Of a DNA stretch of 18,219 nucleotides, positions 1-10,291 are shown piece by piece. Numbering within the stretch: position 1 is the stretch's first letter; every line of letters starts with the position of its first letter. The notes below the pieces were generated by a model, which worked only from the letters and a program-made list of their open reading frames with translations, did not search any database and was not told where the DNA came from. The stretch lies in assembly GCA_003024985.2 (NCBI GenBank), contig PXIH01S0001583.1. The stretch is one strand, 5' to 3'. This DNA comes from Euperipatoides rowelli (lineage: Eukaryota; Onychophora; Udeonychophora; Euonychophora; Peripatopsidae). A program made the position numbers and the translations under genes.

Positions 1-99
1 TAAAGTTGTTTTTTGGTGATAGTATACCTTTAACTATTTGATGAATAAAAAGAGTAAATCTGAATACAATAAATGATAATAAAGACTAAACAATAAATT

Positions 100-859
100 A
101 ATGTTTCCAAGGAAATTTGGTGGATAGGGACTAAGGGATTTAGAACTGACATTTAATGTTATTCAATTTAACTCTTTTGACAGATTATTATCTCATTTAG
201 ATTTTACCAGTACCTCCATCTGACACTCCACCTCCTTTCTTCTCAAAACACTTGATTTATCTACTTAATAATTTTAATAATATGATGGATGAGTTGAACT
301 TTTATAACCCTACAACCATAAATTTTAAGACTTTTAAGAAACATAAGATGTGGACTTTCTTAATAATAATCTGGCTATTTATAGCAGATCAATTATTAAA
401 AATTTAATAGATATGCATGTTTTACCCTCGATCATAGACTTCTCTTATAAAATTTTAAATAATGCTCTTCCAGTAAAAAAAAACAAAAAAAAAAACAATT
501 TTTTGGAAAGGGTATAAAATATTCAACAAATAAAATGTTGCTTTTGTGAATCTGAAGAGACTATTGTACATCTTTTGCTTGAATGTAAGATATATGAACC
601 ATTTAGAAAAAGATTTTTTCAATTAAATAATTTAGATCTAAAATCATTAATAGTGAAATTATCATGTAAAAAGATAACTGCTAAAAGAATTTGTGTGTTT
701 ATTTTTATTATCTGGAAACATAGAAATAAATATGTTTTTCAAGGGATGAAATGATACCTTTTATTAAATTATAATTTTGAAAAAGTGTACTTAAACCAAA
801 AGAATTTTTCTGAATTCTGGTTTATTGATGACAAAAATGTTTTTGATATGATATTGTAA
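100..859 (+). mobile_element. Decayed 3' part of an L1/Tx1-like LINE ORF2
   Basis: This is the C-terminal third of a non-LTR retrotransposon ORF2, downstream of the reverse transcriptase. Reading one frame from 116, the translation shows GG, a stop at 125-127, then GLRDLELTFNVIQF, which resembles the GGLGLPDL-type motif of L1/Tx1 ORF2. The frame shifts near 235 and returns near 356, then runs to a stop at 857-859 with only two internal stops (515-517 and 752-754). It includes a C-terminal zinc knuckle, C-x2-C-x7-H-x4-C, with Cys codons at 536, 545 and 584 and His at 569, preceded by FSYKILNNALPV. The catalytic RT domain and endonuclease are not in the window, so this is a 5'-truncated, inactive copy. 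It lies antisense inside the last centrin intron. The clade is inferred from motifs only. Confidence 0.75.
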
Positions 860-1440
860 TGTAAATCGGTTTACAAGGACTCTTAATATACAATGTGATG
901 TAATTTGCATTTAAAATATATTACGGTAATATAAATTTGTAGTGTCATAAATACAGTCATAATAATAGCTGATTTGAATCTACAGTATATCTAAAGATTG
1001 ATAAGGAATTTGAAGTGTTTTTTTTCTTTCTTTGGTATATTGCTTAATTAAACAACAATGAAATAGTGAAATTATATTGATAATAACAACATTGTTATGG
1101 GTTTCTACTATATTATTTTTAATTTGTTATAGTCGTATTGTTTTTCTTAAAGTAATATTTTTTTAAAATATATTAAAATTTTGAGGTATTATTTAATTGT
1201 GTAGTGTGTATGGAATTACACAATCTTTGTATAATTTTTAAACGAACAGTAATATCACTGACATGTATTTTTATATTATTTGTATACTTGTTAAAGTAGT
1301 CTGATGAGATTTAAAGCTATGAATCATCGGATAATTATTTTTCAAATTTGTAATGATGTTTGATTCTAATAAAACATATTTGTTGGGAGAAATCCCCTTA
1401 AAAAAAAAAGGCTAAACAAAATGACATTAACTCACTACTA
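860..1440. other. AT-rich gap between two LINE remnants
   Basis: I see no gene here. The first part directly follows the stop of the upstream LINE and may be its 3' untranslated region. An A-tract near 1400 lies just before the next LINE coding remnant. The stretch contains one TACAGTA (981) and one TACGGTA (922) copy of a heptamer that recurs through the window. Confidence 0.5.
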
Positions 1441-3440
1441 TTGAATTNAAACAATATTGCTAAAGACTTAATAAATAGAGAAAGAGGAAAATTGAAATGT
1501 AGAACACATAAAAATATCACTCTGGTTCATGAAGGAAATTCTATATTAGGTGCTTCATTGACTGGTGAAAATTTTAACAATTTTTTTAGTAATGTTGTGG
1601 AAACTCTCACTCTTGGGAAAAACAAAGACCTAAATTATAAATCTAAGGTTGTACAGAAGTATGAATATGTTTTCTTAACAAACTCTACACAATATGAAAT
1701 TTTGAGGAAATAAATAAATTAAAAACAAGAAATCTACAGGTATTGACGACTTTTCCTCAATTGTATAAAAAAGTGTGCTTTGTAGTCTTACTTGTCCAAT
1801 TTGAGAATATAATTACCGGTAATCATTCATTAGAGAAAGGAATATTTCCTGATAAGCTTAAAATGAATTAAGTTATACATGTTTTTAAGAAAAGGGATAA
1901 AACACTGGTCCAAAATTATAGGTCTATCATAATTATATAATGTTTGGCCAATATATTTTAATTGATATTAAACCATAATCTCTCTTTTCTTGCAAAATAT
2001 AAACCACCTTTCAAAAAAACAAAATGAATTTAGAAAAGGCAGATCTACAGTTACTACCATTACAAGTTTTTTACATTATATTTATCAAGCTTTAGATTAA
2101 AAAAAAATGTGTTGCTGGAGTTTTTGTGGATCAATCAAAGACTTTAGATTTTTTGACCATGATATCCTGTTAAGTGTTTTCATTGGTGTTACGGGTAATT
2201 CATACAATTAGTTTAGCTCCTATCTCAAAGAAAGAAGTCAATGCACTGAATTTATTTTTAAAGTAAAAGTATTTTGAGGGTTCATAGGTCAGGGTGGAAA
2301 CATGTTAAATATGGTGTTCTACAAGGATCTATCATTGGTCCCTTTTTATTCTTGATCTATTTAATGATCTCCTGACTTATTTAATTGTGAGGCTACTATT
2401 TATGCAGATGATACTGCCTTGGTATGTTGTGGTTAATTCCATTAAGGAATATGAACTAAATATTTCTTCTAATTTGAAAGTGATGTGTGATTATTTGAAT
2501 AGTATAAATTTGTCATTTAATATACAAAAAACTAATTATGTCCATTTTAAAATAATTAAGAATAAGTCTAAAGATAATCTAAATGTGGGTTTGGCAAATA
2601 ATTGTGTCAATAATGTACAGAGCACTAAATTTCTTTGTGTGATTGTAAAAACACATTGATAGAGTTCATAAACAAGTATGCTCCAAGAAAATTATATAGT
2701 GTGGTAAATACTGGGATGATGAAAACTATATATTATGGCGTAATATTTCCAATTTGCTTTACTGTATCCATATAAATAGGTTGTTTACTTTGCAAAAGAG
2801 AGCACTAAGATACTTATATTGAAAAGCTTAAATCGAGGGAATCCTGTAAAGATATTTTGGATTTCTTAATGGCAAAACACATTGATAGAGTACGTAAACA
2901 AGTACCGATATGCTCCAAGAAAATTATATATTGTGGGATGATGACAACTATATATTATGGCATTATATTTCCACACTTGCTTTACTGCATCCACTAAAGC
3001 CCCTCCTTCAAAAATATATATAAATAGGTTGTTGACTTTGCAAAAGAGAGCACAAAGATACTGTATATTGAAAACCTTAAATCGAAGGAATCCTGTAAAG
3101 ATATTTTGGATTTATTAATATTATGACTTTGTTCTCTTTGTATTTATGAATGTATTAAGTTTGCTATACTGTATATAACAAAAATGATCTGGTCATTAAA
3201 TCTAGACTCAAATATGGTAATTGAGGAAAGAATGATCCAGATATTCCTTTTGACCACTTGGAACTTTTCAAAAGGTATGGAATCACCTCTGGAAGTAGAT
3301 TCATCCATAAACTCCATTACAACTTGAGACAGAATATTTGGGAGGGGAAGAATGATAGGGAGTTAAAATTTTTATTTTCTAGTCATTGTTTTTATAGCCT
3401 AGATGAAGTTTTTAATATGTACAGTAATTCATGTTTGTAA
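1441..3440 (+). mobile_element. CR1/Jockey/L2-group LINE reverse transcriptase remnant
   Basis: This is a decayed ORF2 of a non-LTR retrotransposon, which would copy element RNA into the genome by target-primed reverse transcription. In order one sees the pre-RT linker (FNNFFSNVVETLT, 1441-1713), an RT fingers motif NEFRKGRSTVTTITSF (about 2024-2095), the GVLQGSIIGPFLFLIYLNDL block (about 2313-2375), and the catalytic box YADDTALV (Tyr codon 2401, Asp codons 2407 and 2410). Next come NIQKTNYVHF and a late LQKRALR-type motif near 2800. The ORF tail FYSLDEVFNMYS ends at a stop at 3438-3440. Frames change many times, including one between the GVLQG block and YADD, so the copy is dead. The 5' endonuclease region is missing. 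Base 1448 is N. The tail carries an internal duplication. It is antisense to centrin, inside its last intron. Confidence 0.85.
2647..3119 (+). repeat. Tandem direct duplication inside the LINE remnant
   Basis: Two adjacent copies of the same segment lie at about 2647-2870 and 2874-3119. Both begin AAAACACATTGATAGAG, share CTCCAAGAAAATTATATA and TTGCAAAAGAGAGCAC, and end GATATTTTGGATTT. The second copy is longer by about 20 bases, with an insert around 2992-3017, so the copies have diverged. The unit encodes the post-RT region of the LINE, so the tail of ORF2 appears twice. Slippage, unequal exchange or a nested partial insertion could explain it. Confidence 0.85.
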
Positions 3441-4358
3441 GATGTAATCCTTACTTTTTGTAATTTTTATCCTATAATCTGATGTTTACAATACTTGTAA
3501 AAAGTCTGTGGAAATACATATATTGTTATTGGCTTTAATTAGTGTTTTTGTTTACATAAATTTTAATACTTTTTTTTTTACTGATTAAATACCGGTTGTT
3601 TTTAGACTAAATTCATATCTTGTTTGAATTATTGTCTTTCTTTGTGCAGTAAGTTTAAGTAAAATTAATGTCACAAAAATATATAATTTTTATTATAACT
3701 AAAAGCAAAACCAAAAAGCATCAATAACAACTTTTTTGAGTAATGAAATGTATCTTTGTTATCTTTCAAAATAAATATTTTTTTTCTTCTGAATAAATAT
3801 ATACAGTATAATACTGTAGTATATTTAAATTACATTATAATGAATTTGTTTTGGTCAGCAGCATGTTATTTGGGGATATTAATAATAAACTATATAATGT
3901 ATAATATATTATGTATGCATTAGTTTCTTTTTTCTTTTAACATTAGGATTTATCAGCAATCAACATTATTGAACACTATCTTTCTCTTTTTGAACCAGTT
4001 AATCAAAGTTTTTTCATTATTATTGTAAAAGTATATAAACTAAGAAGCAGTTTAATACACTATACAATCTTTAATAAAAACAGGAAGAAACCATAAGCTG
4101 CAATGCTCGATAATTTCTATTCTAAAGATACAGTAATTTTCTCTAACAATACAAATTACTAAACTTAATACCTGTATATACAGTATATTAAATAGGTGTA
4201 ATCCTAACAAAAAAAATGTAGAATGCACTAAAGGAATAGGCTTCCTCCTAATAACATATAATTACAGTGAGCTTCAAGATTTCATTTTTGTGAATTACAA
4301 AAGATCACAAACTACAATATATTTTTATCATATACAGAATATTTAAAAATAATCTTAC
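3441..4358. other. Noncoding part of the last centrin intron
   Basis: I see no gene in this AT-rich stretch. It directly follows the LINE coding tail and ends at the splice donor of the centrin exon. The 3' untranslated region of the LINE probably makes up the first few hundred bases. Four copies of TACAGTA/TACTGTA lie here (3802, 3812, 4129, 4179). I looked on the minus strand for the missing centrin exon encoding EF-hand 4 and did not find it. Confidence 0.55.
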
Positions 4359-4543
4359 CTTTAATTCTTCATCTGTTAAATTTTCTCCGAGTTCTTTGGC
4401 TACTCGTTTGAGGTTCTTGAATGAAATTTTTCCTGTTTCATCATCATCGAACAATCGGAAAGCTTTTAAAATCTCTTCTTTTGTATCCTTTTCAGCCATT
4501 TTTATGGTCATCATTTGAAGAAAATCTTTAAAATCTATTGACC
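4359..4543 (-). CDS. CETN2: Centrin, exon for end of EF-hand 2 and EF-hand 3
   Basis: Centrins are small EF-hand calcium-binding proteins of centrioles and basal bodies; centrin-2 also acts with XPC in nucleotide excision repair and with nuclear pore/mRNA export factors. This 185-base exon completes a split Gly codon and encodes 62 residues, from [12 protein letters not shown] to NLTDEELK. It contains the highly conserved [20 protein letters not shown] stretch and EF-hand 3. The EF-3 loop ends in Asn instead of Glu at position 12, as in vertebrate centrin-2, where this site binds calcium poorly. The acceptor AG lies at 4545-4544 and the donor GTAAG at 4358-4354. Reading past the donor gives unrelated sequence and a stop. 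A 402-base intron separates it from the next exon. The remaining roughly 30 residues (EF-hand 4) must be in an exon not found between 1 and 4358. Confidence 0.95.
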
Positions 4544-4945
4544 CTATCGAGACAAAAAAAAAAGTTATTGCAAAATTTCATTCTTAGTAGTAAACAATAT
4601 TTTATCTGAATATTAGATTTAGTATTTGAATTACATTTTTTTTTAATATAGACATTTTGGGAGTTCGTTAAACTTGAATTATAAAATATTACGTCTGTCC
4701 TAATTTTATAGAAAGTATTATCCCATTTAAAATGGCGTGTAAATATTATTTTGCTTGATCCAAAAGGTTTTTTTTTTTGGTTTTTTTAATTTTAAGAAGC
4801 CAATTTTCATATTACATTCTTCCGATTCAATGTTTTTAAAACTACCATAATTTTATTGTTGATCTATTACACAGCTGAATTTTAAATGAGACAAAAGCCA
4901 TGGAAAATTAAAAAAAAACAAAAAAAAAAACAACCCACCACTTAC

Positions 4946-5027
4946 CTGTACCTTCTTTATCAATTTCAGCAATCATCTTTTTAATTTCTTCTTTTTTCGG
5001 TTCAAAACCTAATGCTCTCATAGCCAC
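4946..5027 (-). CDS. CETN2: Centrin, exon for EF-hand 1 to 2 linker
   Basis: This 82-base exon encodes [18 protein letters not shown] followed by [10 protein letters not shown], the helix linking EF-hands 1 and 2 and the start of the EF-2 loop. The acceptor is AG at 5029-5028 and the donor is GTAAG at 4945-4941. It starts in phase 0 and ends in phase 1, matching the exon at 4359-4543, which supplies the other two bases of the Gly codon. The joined EF-2 loop DKEGTGSIDFKD has Glu at position 3 and Asp at position 12, so calcium binding is probably weak, as in animal centrin-2. It is too short to stand out as an ORF, but residue-level conservation and clean splice sites make it secure. Confidence 0.93.
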
Positions 5028-7340
5028 CTATTAAAAAAAAGTTTAAAAAAATTTATACATATAGTAGCCTAGTAAATATAATGTTCTTTACTAATAGGCA
5101 ATGTTAGTTAATTGATAATAAAGTTCAAATAAATTAAAATATAGTTTAATCTTACATGAGCAAACCATAATAATCCATTATTTTTTCATTAGATATCAGG
5201 TATTAGTTATCAATAGGGCTAGAATGGTCAAGTAAATAAAAAATTTACCTTTGAATGCTAATCTTTTGCATGAAATATTTATTTATATGAAATAAAGTTA
5301 ATGACATCGATTTTATAGTAGGGACGACTGTTGTACTATTTATGCATTTTTTTCAAATACTGTAGCCTAAGTGGTGCCATTTAAAAGACTGTTTAATCCT
5401 ACTTAGTGAACTACCTAATAAATTTAAAATTTAAGCAATACCTTCTGATAGAGCTGTAATTTAAAAAAAAAATTGTTTCACGGTACAAGATGATCATGTA
5501 CTTCATGTTAATAACAGCAATTATTCAACTAAACTCTTCAATTTAACAAATAATGATTAAAATTAGTTATTAATTCTGATACTCAAAATTTGGATTTGAT
5601 TGCTGAAACAGATATTATTGAAAGAACAAATATTGGATTAACTGCTGTCCAAAACACATTTTAATACTGTATCTGAAATAAATTTTGATGTACTTGGCCC
5701 AGAACTTTCTAAGTCTTCAGATTCCCTCTTAAAAAATGCAGTAACATTTATTCTAATCACAACAAAAAACCTCTGCCGAGTTTGATGCTTCTTATTGTAA
5801 CACTATTAAAGATATTATACAGTACAATAAAAAAATGAAGAATACCAAACAAACAGTTACAGATTTAAATTTGTGTATATGAAAATTGTTCCATAAATCA
5901 ATGCCGGTATTCCTCATAATAAAATAATATAATGTGCTAATATAAATAATTAAAGAAAATTATGCCAAAAAGAAATTCAGATGTTAATAATCTTGATCTA
6001 GCTGTATGTGTGAAAATCATATACGGGTATTAGATATTAATTTAACTCCATTTCAATCAACACTGAACCTCTCTACTTATGAAAAAGATTTAAACTAACC
6101 TTTTTAAAGTTCTATTTCAACTACTACTTTACAAACAGATGCAATTTTATCCTCTGTAAATCCTAATCCTATCATTTTAATTTTGGCATATGACTGAGAT
6201 TGTATTTGGCAAAATTCCTACTATTAAATTAAATCTATCATATTGGACATGATGCAAATTATTTATGTGATGGTTACAGTCCACCCTGCTCAACTGACAT
6301 CTCAGTTAAATCAAGTCCTGAATCTAGTGCCTTTAAATCAAGAGTAATCAAAGCAATTGGAATATCAATATAATCTCCAATGGGGTAATACTACCTTTGC
6401 TATTTATTATTCAAAATGTTACGAGTCTCAAAAATAAATTTATTGATGACAAATTATTTTTTTATAAGGGCTTTTTCAAATTATTATTTTAACAGTACAG
6501 TAACTTCTCAATTATACTGTATTTTATGGGTATCCAATTTTTTTTTAAAACGCCAAGGTAATTATAGATAGCATTAGAAACACACTTTTATTCAAAGTAT
6601 TAAATAATTATAGAGCCAGAGGACGATATTTTAAATTGTGCAGTTTGTATTAGGCGACTACGATAAACATTGCAAAAAAATATGTGCATTGAGGACAATG
6701 GTTCAGCAGAACAATCAGAGAATTTGCAGGTGTTGATGAATATACTCTTTCCAGGCTATGGACAAGTAAAGGATAAAGAAATTCAGTACTCGCTTATATT
6801 CTCGATTATAAACAGAATCTCCTTCACCATTCTATAACTAAGTTTAATAACCATTCACATACCGTACCGGTATTTCAAAAGATCTAATTCAATTAGCGAA
6901 TCAGCCACTTAATATAAAATGAGAAGGATCAGACAATATTAAACATTACTTTTATGTGAATTGCATTATGAAACTAGAAAATATTATTTTAAAGTGACAT
7001 GTTTCTGGAAAGCATCAATGTTATCATTTTAAAAGCATACTACAGCTCCAATTAAAAGTTATAATAAAAACAAAACCTTTGTTCATTCAGTTTGTCTTAA
7101 TGTAGCTTTGCCACATGAAATAGCTTAATGTAATGGTATTAAAATTTTATTAATTAAATTTCAAGTTGTCAAACTTTTAACATAAAGAAATAAAAGCTAT
7201 AAGTCATAATATTAACATAATTTATTTTTAAATTAAAATAAATTTAAATCATGCATGTAATCTAAAAAAAAACAGAAGTCTTTATAAAATAAAATTTCTT
7301 ATTTATTTATTGGACCTTTTTTTTTTTCTTTCCAGAAACT
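5028..7340. other. Long centrin intron with unassignable ORF scraps
   Basis: No gene can be assigned. On the plus strand there are short protein-like stretches broken by stops and frame changes: DTQNLDLIAETDIIERTN (about 5575-5635), FDVLGPELSKSSDSLL (about 5684-5735), FDASYCNTIKDIIQYN (about 5780-5830), and QWFSRTIREFAGVDEYTLSR (about 6700-6760). They may be remains of one or more very old transposons, but I recognise no family. The rest is AT-rich intron. TACTGTA/TACAGTA heptamers occur at 5358, 5665, 5818, 6496 and 6515, and TACCGGTA at 6865. Confidence 0.4.
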
Positions 7341-7450
7341 TTGGCTATGAATAGGCTAAATGGTTCTTGCGTATTAATGGTACTACCGTTAATAGGTAAA
7401 CAAATATTTTGTGGTACTACCAATTCAAATTATCGAAATCGATCAAAAAC

Positions 7451-7542
7451 GGTTATTTCACGCTTTCATCATCATAGGGTTGGGGCATAGTGGGTTTAAT
7501 ACGTAGTTGGAGTTAGGGTTCAGGGTAGTTGTAAGGTTAGGA
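7451..7542 (+). repeat. Dispersed telomere-like repeat, copy A
   Basis: This segment is an inverted copy of 15563-15650. The best core (GTTGGGGCATAGTGGGTTT, then ACGTAGTTGGAGTTAGGG) matches the other copy at 42 of 47 positions by hand count, and weaker similarity extends to GGTTATT on one side and AGGTTAG on the other. The GGTTAGGG-like words resemble telomere-type repeats, but the unit is not a simple tandem array. It lies in centrin intron 2, 205 bases downstream of the exon donor in gene orientation. Confidence 0.8.
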
Positions 7543-7745
7543 CTGTAAACAAAAGTGTGCGGTAGTAACGTTAATATGTAAGTGCCGGCTAAATTACCAG
7601 AATTTTTAATTTTCTTAATTAAGAATTTGACTAAACGGGGAACATGGTTGAGATCTTAATTTATTTTATTCTTTCATTCATTAAAAAAAAAATATGCAGA
7701 TTCTAAAAACTATTAAATGTACTGAAAACAGATAAAGTAAAGTAC

Positions 7746-7895
7746 CTTTAATTCTTTGACTTCTATAGTTCCTGTACCGTCAGTATCAAACAAATCAAAG
7801 GCATCTCTAATTTCTTGTTTTTGTTCTTCAGTTAATTCTGGTTTAGGACCACTCTTTTTCCTCTGACCACCAACATTTGTCTTCTTGAACGATGC
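7746..7895 (-). CDS. CETN2: Centrin, exon for N-terminal tail and EF-hand 1
   Basis: This 150-base exon encodes exactly 50 residues, starting [19 protein letters not shown], the basic N-terminal tail of centrins. It continues with [17 protein letters not shown] and the EF-1 loop [12 protein letters not shown], which has the canonical Asp1, Asp3, Thr5 and Glu12 ligands and should bind calcium. The acceptor is AG at 7897-7896 after a T-rich tract and the donor is GTACTT at 7745-7740. Known centrin-2 proteins begin Met-Ala-Ser, so the first exon probably ends right after the start ATG. Such an exon is too short to identify in the downstream plus-strand sequence, although several ACCAT (minus-strand ATG-GT) sites exist. 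Intron 2 (5028-7745) is 2.7 kb. Confidence 0.94.
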
Positions 7896-8036
7896 CTAAA
7901 AAATAAAGTTACATTATCAAATGTTATATTTGAAAATAAGTTTCTGGACAACAATAATTACTACAGGTGACTTCAATTAGGCCTATACAAATATCAAGGA
8001 CCTTAGAAAATTTATTATAACAAAGCCAACGTGTAG

Positions 8037-8222
8037 CTCACTAATGTAGGCCCTCAAAATGTTAATGATTCTAGATTCGCAGCCCAAATAAACTCGCTAA
8101 AGCTAGAGGTCACGGAATTAACTTATAGACAGATTTTAGAAAGAGACGAAAATAGGAGGCAGGTTATCTGTGACTTCTGTAAAAAGCCTGGACACATAGA
8201 AAGAAAGTGTCCACAAAAGTAA
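8037..8222 (+). pseudogene. Gag C-terminal fragment with CCHC zinc knuckle
   Basis: This is the nucleocapsid end of a Ty3/gypsy Gag, which packages element RNA. The open stretch of about 60 residues ends VICDFCKKPGHIERKCPQK and a stop at 8220-8222. The knuckle is C-x2-C-x4-H-x4-C, with Cys codons at 8169, 8178 and 8208 and His at 8193. A stop at 8034-8036 precedes it, and no capsid-like sequence is seen upstream, where the centrin exon begins 141 bases away. Gag is therefore truncated at its 5' end. The knuckle itself is intact. Confidence 0.85.
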
Positions 8223-8748
8223 AAAACGGAGAATATGAACCCCATTGTTGGTGATGGCTCCACTTTGTTAAACTCCAACATGCAGCATTCGTAGGATCCG
8301 TGAATGCTGATGGAGATAATCTCAACAAATCAATCGGACCCCTGAATTCCAACCCTTCCAAGCCCTTAGGACAAAAAAAAAAAAAACCTAAGAAACTAAC
8401 AAAAATGGAAACTAGCAAATAAAAAGAAAAATAATAAGCAAGTTAAATAAAAAATAACTAAAGCCTAGTCCAACACACATGGTAAAAAATAAACTAGCCC
8501 TACCTGATAAGCCCACTCATCCACCTGAATATATCTCATTCAATTTATGGGAGATCTTGAAAGATAATCCTGTAGAGAAATGCAAAATAAACAACCCCGA
8601 AAGATACGGCAACAATCTCATGGTGGTAAATAATAGCGCTAGTGGCATGAAACAAAACAAAATGGCGGAGGGTACATCTGGTGAACCCATCAAAAATAAG
8701 CAACAGAAGAACAAACACTTGCTCCAAAATAAGACAAAAATACGATAA
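8223..8748 (+). pseudogene. Gag-Pol linker region of the LTR element
   Basis: This stretch joins the zinc knuckle to the protease. It is low-complexity and Lys/Asn-rich, with a 14-base A run near 8371. The longest open part (8479-8748) encodes 89 residues beginning MVKNKLALPDKPTHPPEY, in the same frame as the protease and RT, and ends in a stop at 8746-8748. I recognise no domain. It may be the N-terminal spacer of Pol. An AAAATGGCGGA word at about 8659 recurs near 9226. Confidence 0.6.
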
Positions 8749-9200
8749 ACTAGCAAAAATAAACTAACCACTACAGTCAAATTTTCAGACATTTATGAGG
8801 ATAAACCCATAATAGTAGTAGGGATTGCAGGTAACAAAATTTATGCACTCCTCGACACTGGCGTGGAAAATTGTCTCCTCAACTAAGGTTGCATCAAAAC
8901 AGAGCAGTGCAGCAGTAAAACAATGGTGGTGTCGATAAGGTCACCAGTCTCCGAGAGAACGTTAGACGGCCTGTGAACCATAATAAATATTAAAATAGCA
9001 AATAAAATTATAACTCAGCCCGTGTGTATAGTAAAAAATGCAAGAAAGGACACCCTTTCACATGATACTTGGCTTCGATATGTGCACAATATATGACGCC
9101 ATCATAAACTGCGAAAAATGTACCGTTGAATTCAAGTTCAACAAACCTAGGTTACGTGAACCCCTAAGCACGCACCGAGAGAAAAACAAAGTTTGCTGTT
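8749..9200 (+). pseudogene. Retropepsin-like aspartic protease of the LTR element
   Basis: This is the protease that would cut the Gag-Pol polyprotein. The active-site loop is read as YALLDTGVENCLL, with the catalytic Asp codon at 8854 followed by Thr and Gly (Val replaces the usual Ala/Ser). A flap-side strand IIVVGIAGNKIY precedes it. A stop at 8884-8886 and another near 8974 interrupt the frame. The later MILGFDMCTIYDAIINC motif (Gly codon 9071, Asp 9077) lies in another frame after a shift near 9045. That ILG-D motif is typical of the C-terminal half of Ty3/gypsy proteases. The next stop is near 9199. It is broken and certainly inactive as it stands. Confidence 0.8.
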
Positions 9201-9469
9201 AAACTACTGCAACTATCAACAAACAAAATGGCGGATGCAAACTATACGAGCAGTTTAGAACTTCTGAACTGGGTTTAAGCAATACACATAGGGAAGCACT
9301 AGAACTTACAAAACATGAAAGCATTCTGATAGAAGACGTGACAAACATGACAGGAGCAAACATACCGCCTTACAAACCAAAATTTAAAAATTAGACACCA
9401 ATCTACCAAAGACAACATCGTATACCACACACACACAGTATGAACCGTTACGACTACAACTTNACAAAT

Positions 9470-10291
9470 TAGAAAAAGCACACATAATAAAAAGGTACAC
9501 AGTTCTTACAACTCCCCTGTGTTCATTTTAACCAAAAAAAGACTCTAAGGAGGTGAGGATATGCTTGGATCACCGCAAAATCAACAAACAAATTGTTACC
9601 GAGCAGTATCCGATTATGACAATCGAAGATATCCTCAAAAACCTAGGGGACGCTCACCTAGACTTGAACAATGGCTACTTCAACATCAAATTAATCGAAG
9701 AGGCCCAAATGGTTGCCTTCAGTGGACTGTTTGCAAAATATACATTTACCCGCCTTTGTCAAGGATGTGTAACATCCGCCGCCATCTTTCAAAAGATTAT
9801 GGTGGAGTGCCTTCATGACATCATATTAAAAGGTCATGTCTTCGTGTACCTCGATGACATAATAATACATTCACCAAACATAGAGGAATACCTAAATACA
9901 ATAGACGAAGTTCTCTAAGCCCTAGAAAAAGTAAACCTAACTGTCAAACCCTCAAAATGCAAACTATTCAGGGAGTCTATAAAATATTTAGGTCACATGG
10001 TAGATAAGAATGGATGTAGGCCTGTAGAAAATAGCGTGTCAGCAATTAAAAAATTAGCTAGACCCCAAACAGTAAAGGGAGTGAGAAGTTTTTTGGATAG
10101 CCTAAACTTCTACCGCAAATTTATAGACAACTTTGCTGAAATAGCAGCCCCACTTTATNACCTACTAAAGAAAATAAATACAAAATTATATGGAATAACA
10201 ATGCAGAAATAGCTTTCCAAACATTGAAACAAAAACTTAATACAACACCATTACTCGCATTTCCAAGATACAATAAGTCTTTCATCATAAA
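9470..10291 (+). pseudogene. Ty3/gypsy reverse transcriptase, interrupted
   Basis: This domain would copy element RNA into DNA. The longest open part (9553-9918) runs from VRICLDHRKINKQ, through the first catalytic Asp (DLNNGY, codon 9661), to YLDDIIIHSP with catalytic Asp codons at 9853 and 9856. After an in-frame stop at 9916-9918 the same frame continues through KPSKCKLFRESIKYLGHMV and LNFYRKFIDNFAEIAAPL, the thumb and connection typical of the Ty3/gypsy class. An earlier stop precedes PKKDS near 9529. A frame change near 10175 separates it from the FQTLKQKL stretch, and another near 10290 leads into RNase H. Base 10159 is N. The catalytic triad is present, but stops and frame changes break the frame. 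Confidence 0.92.

Noticed and set aside
3296-3325. Minus-strand reading MEFMDES as a possible centrin last exon
   Set aside because: It lies inside LINE coding sequence, lacks the DRDGDGE calcium loop, and has no acceptor in the right phase.
7896-8036. Possible 5' LTR or capsid part of gag
   Set aside because: There is no similarity to the candidate 3' LTR and no open frame; the element is truncated here.
8164-8418. Minus-strand ORF of 84 codons across the gag/pol linker
   Set aside because: It is the complement of the zinc-knuckle region and shows no domain of its own; a shadow of gag.
8517-8792. Two minus-strand ORFs opposite the Gag-Pol linker
   Set aside because: They are rich in Phe/Leu because they complement a Lys/Asn-rich frame; no signal or conserved motif.
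9427-9437. CA microsatellite
   Set aside because: Only about five units, within pol sequence; too short to report as a repeat.
9561-9818. Plus-strand 85-codon ORF in a second frame over RT
   Set aside because: The frame starting at 9553 holds the RT motifs; this one has none.
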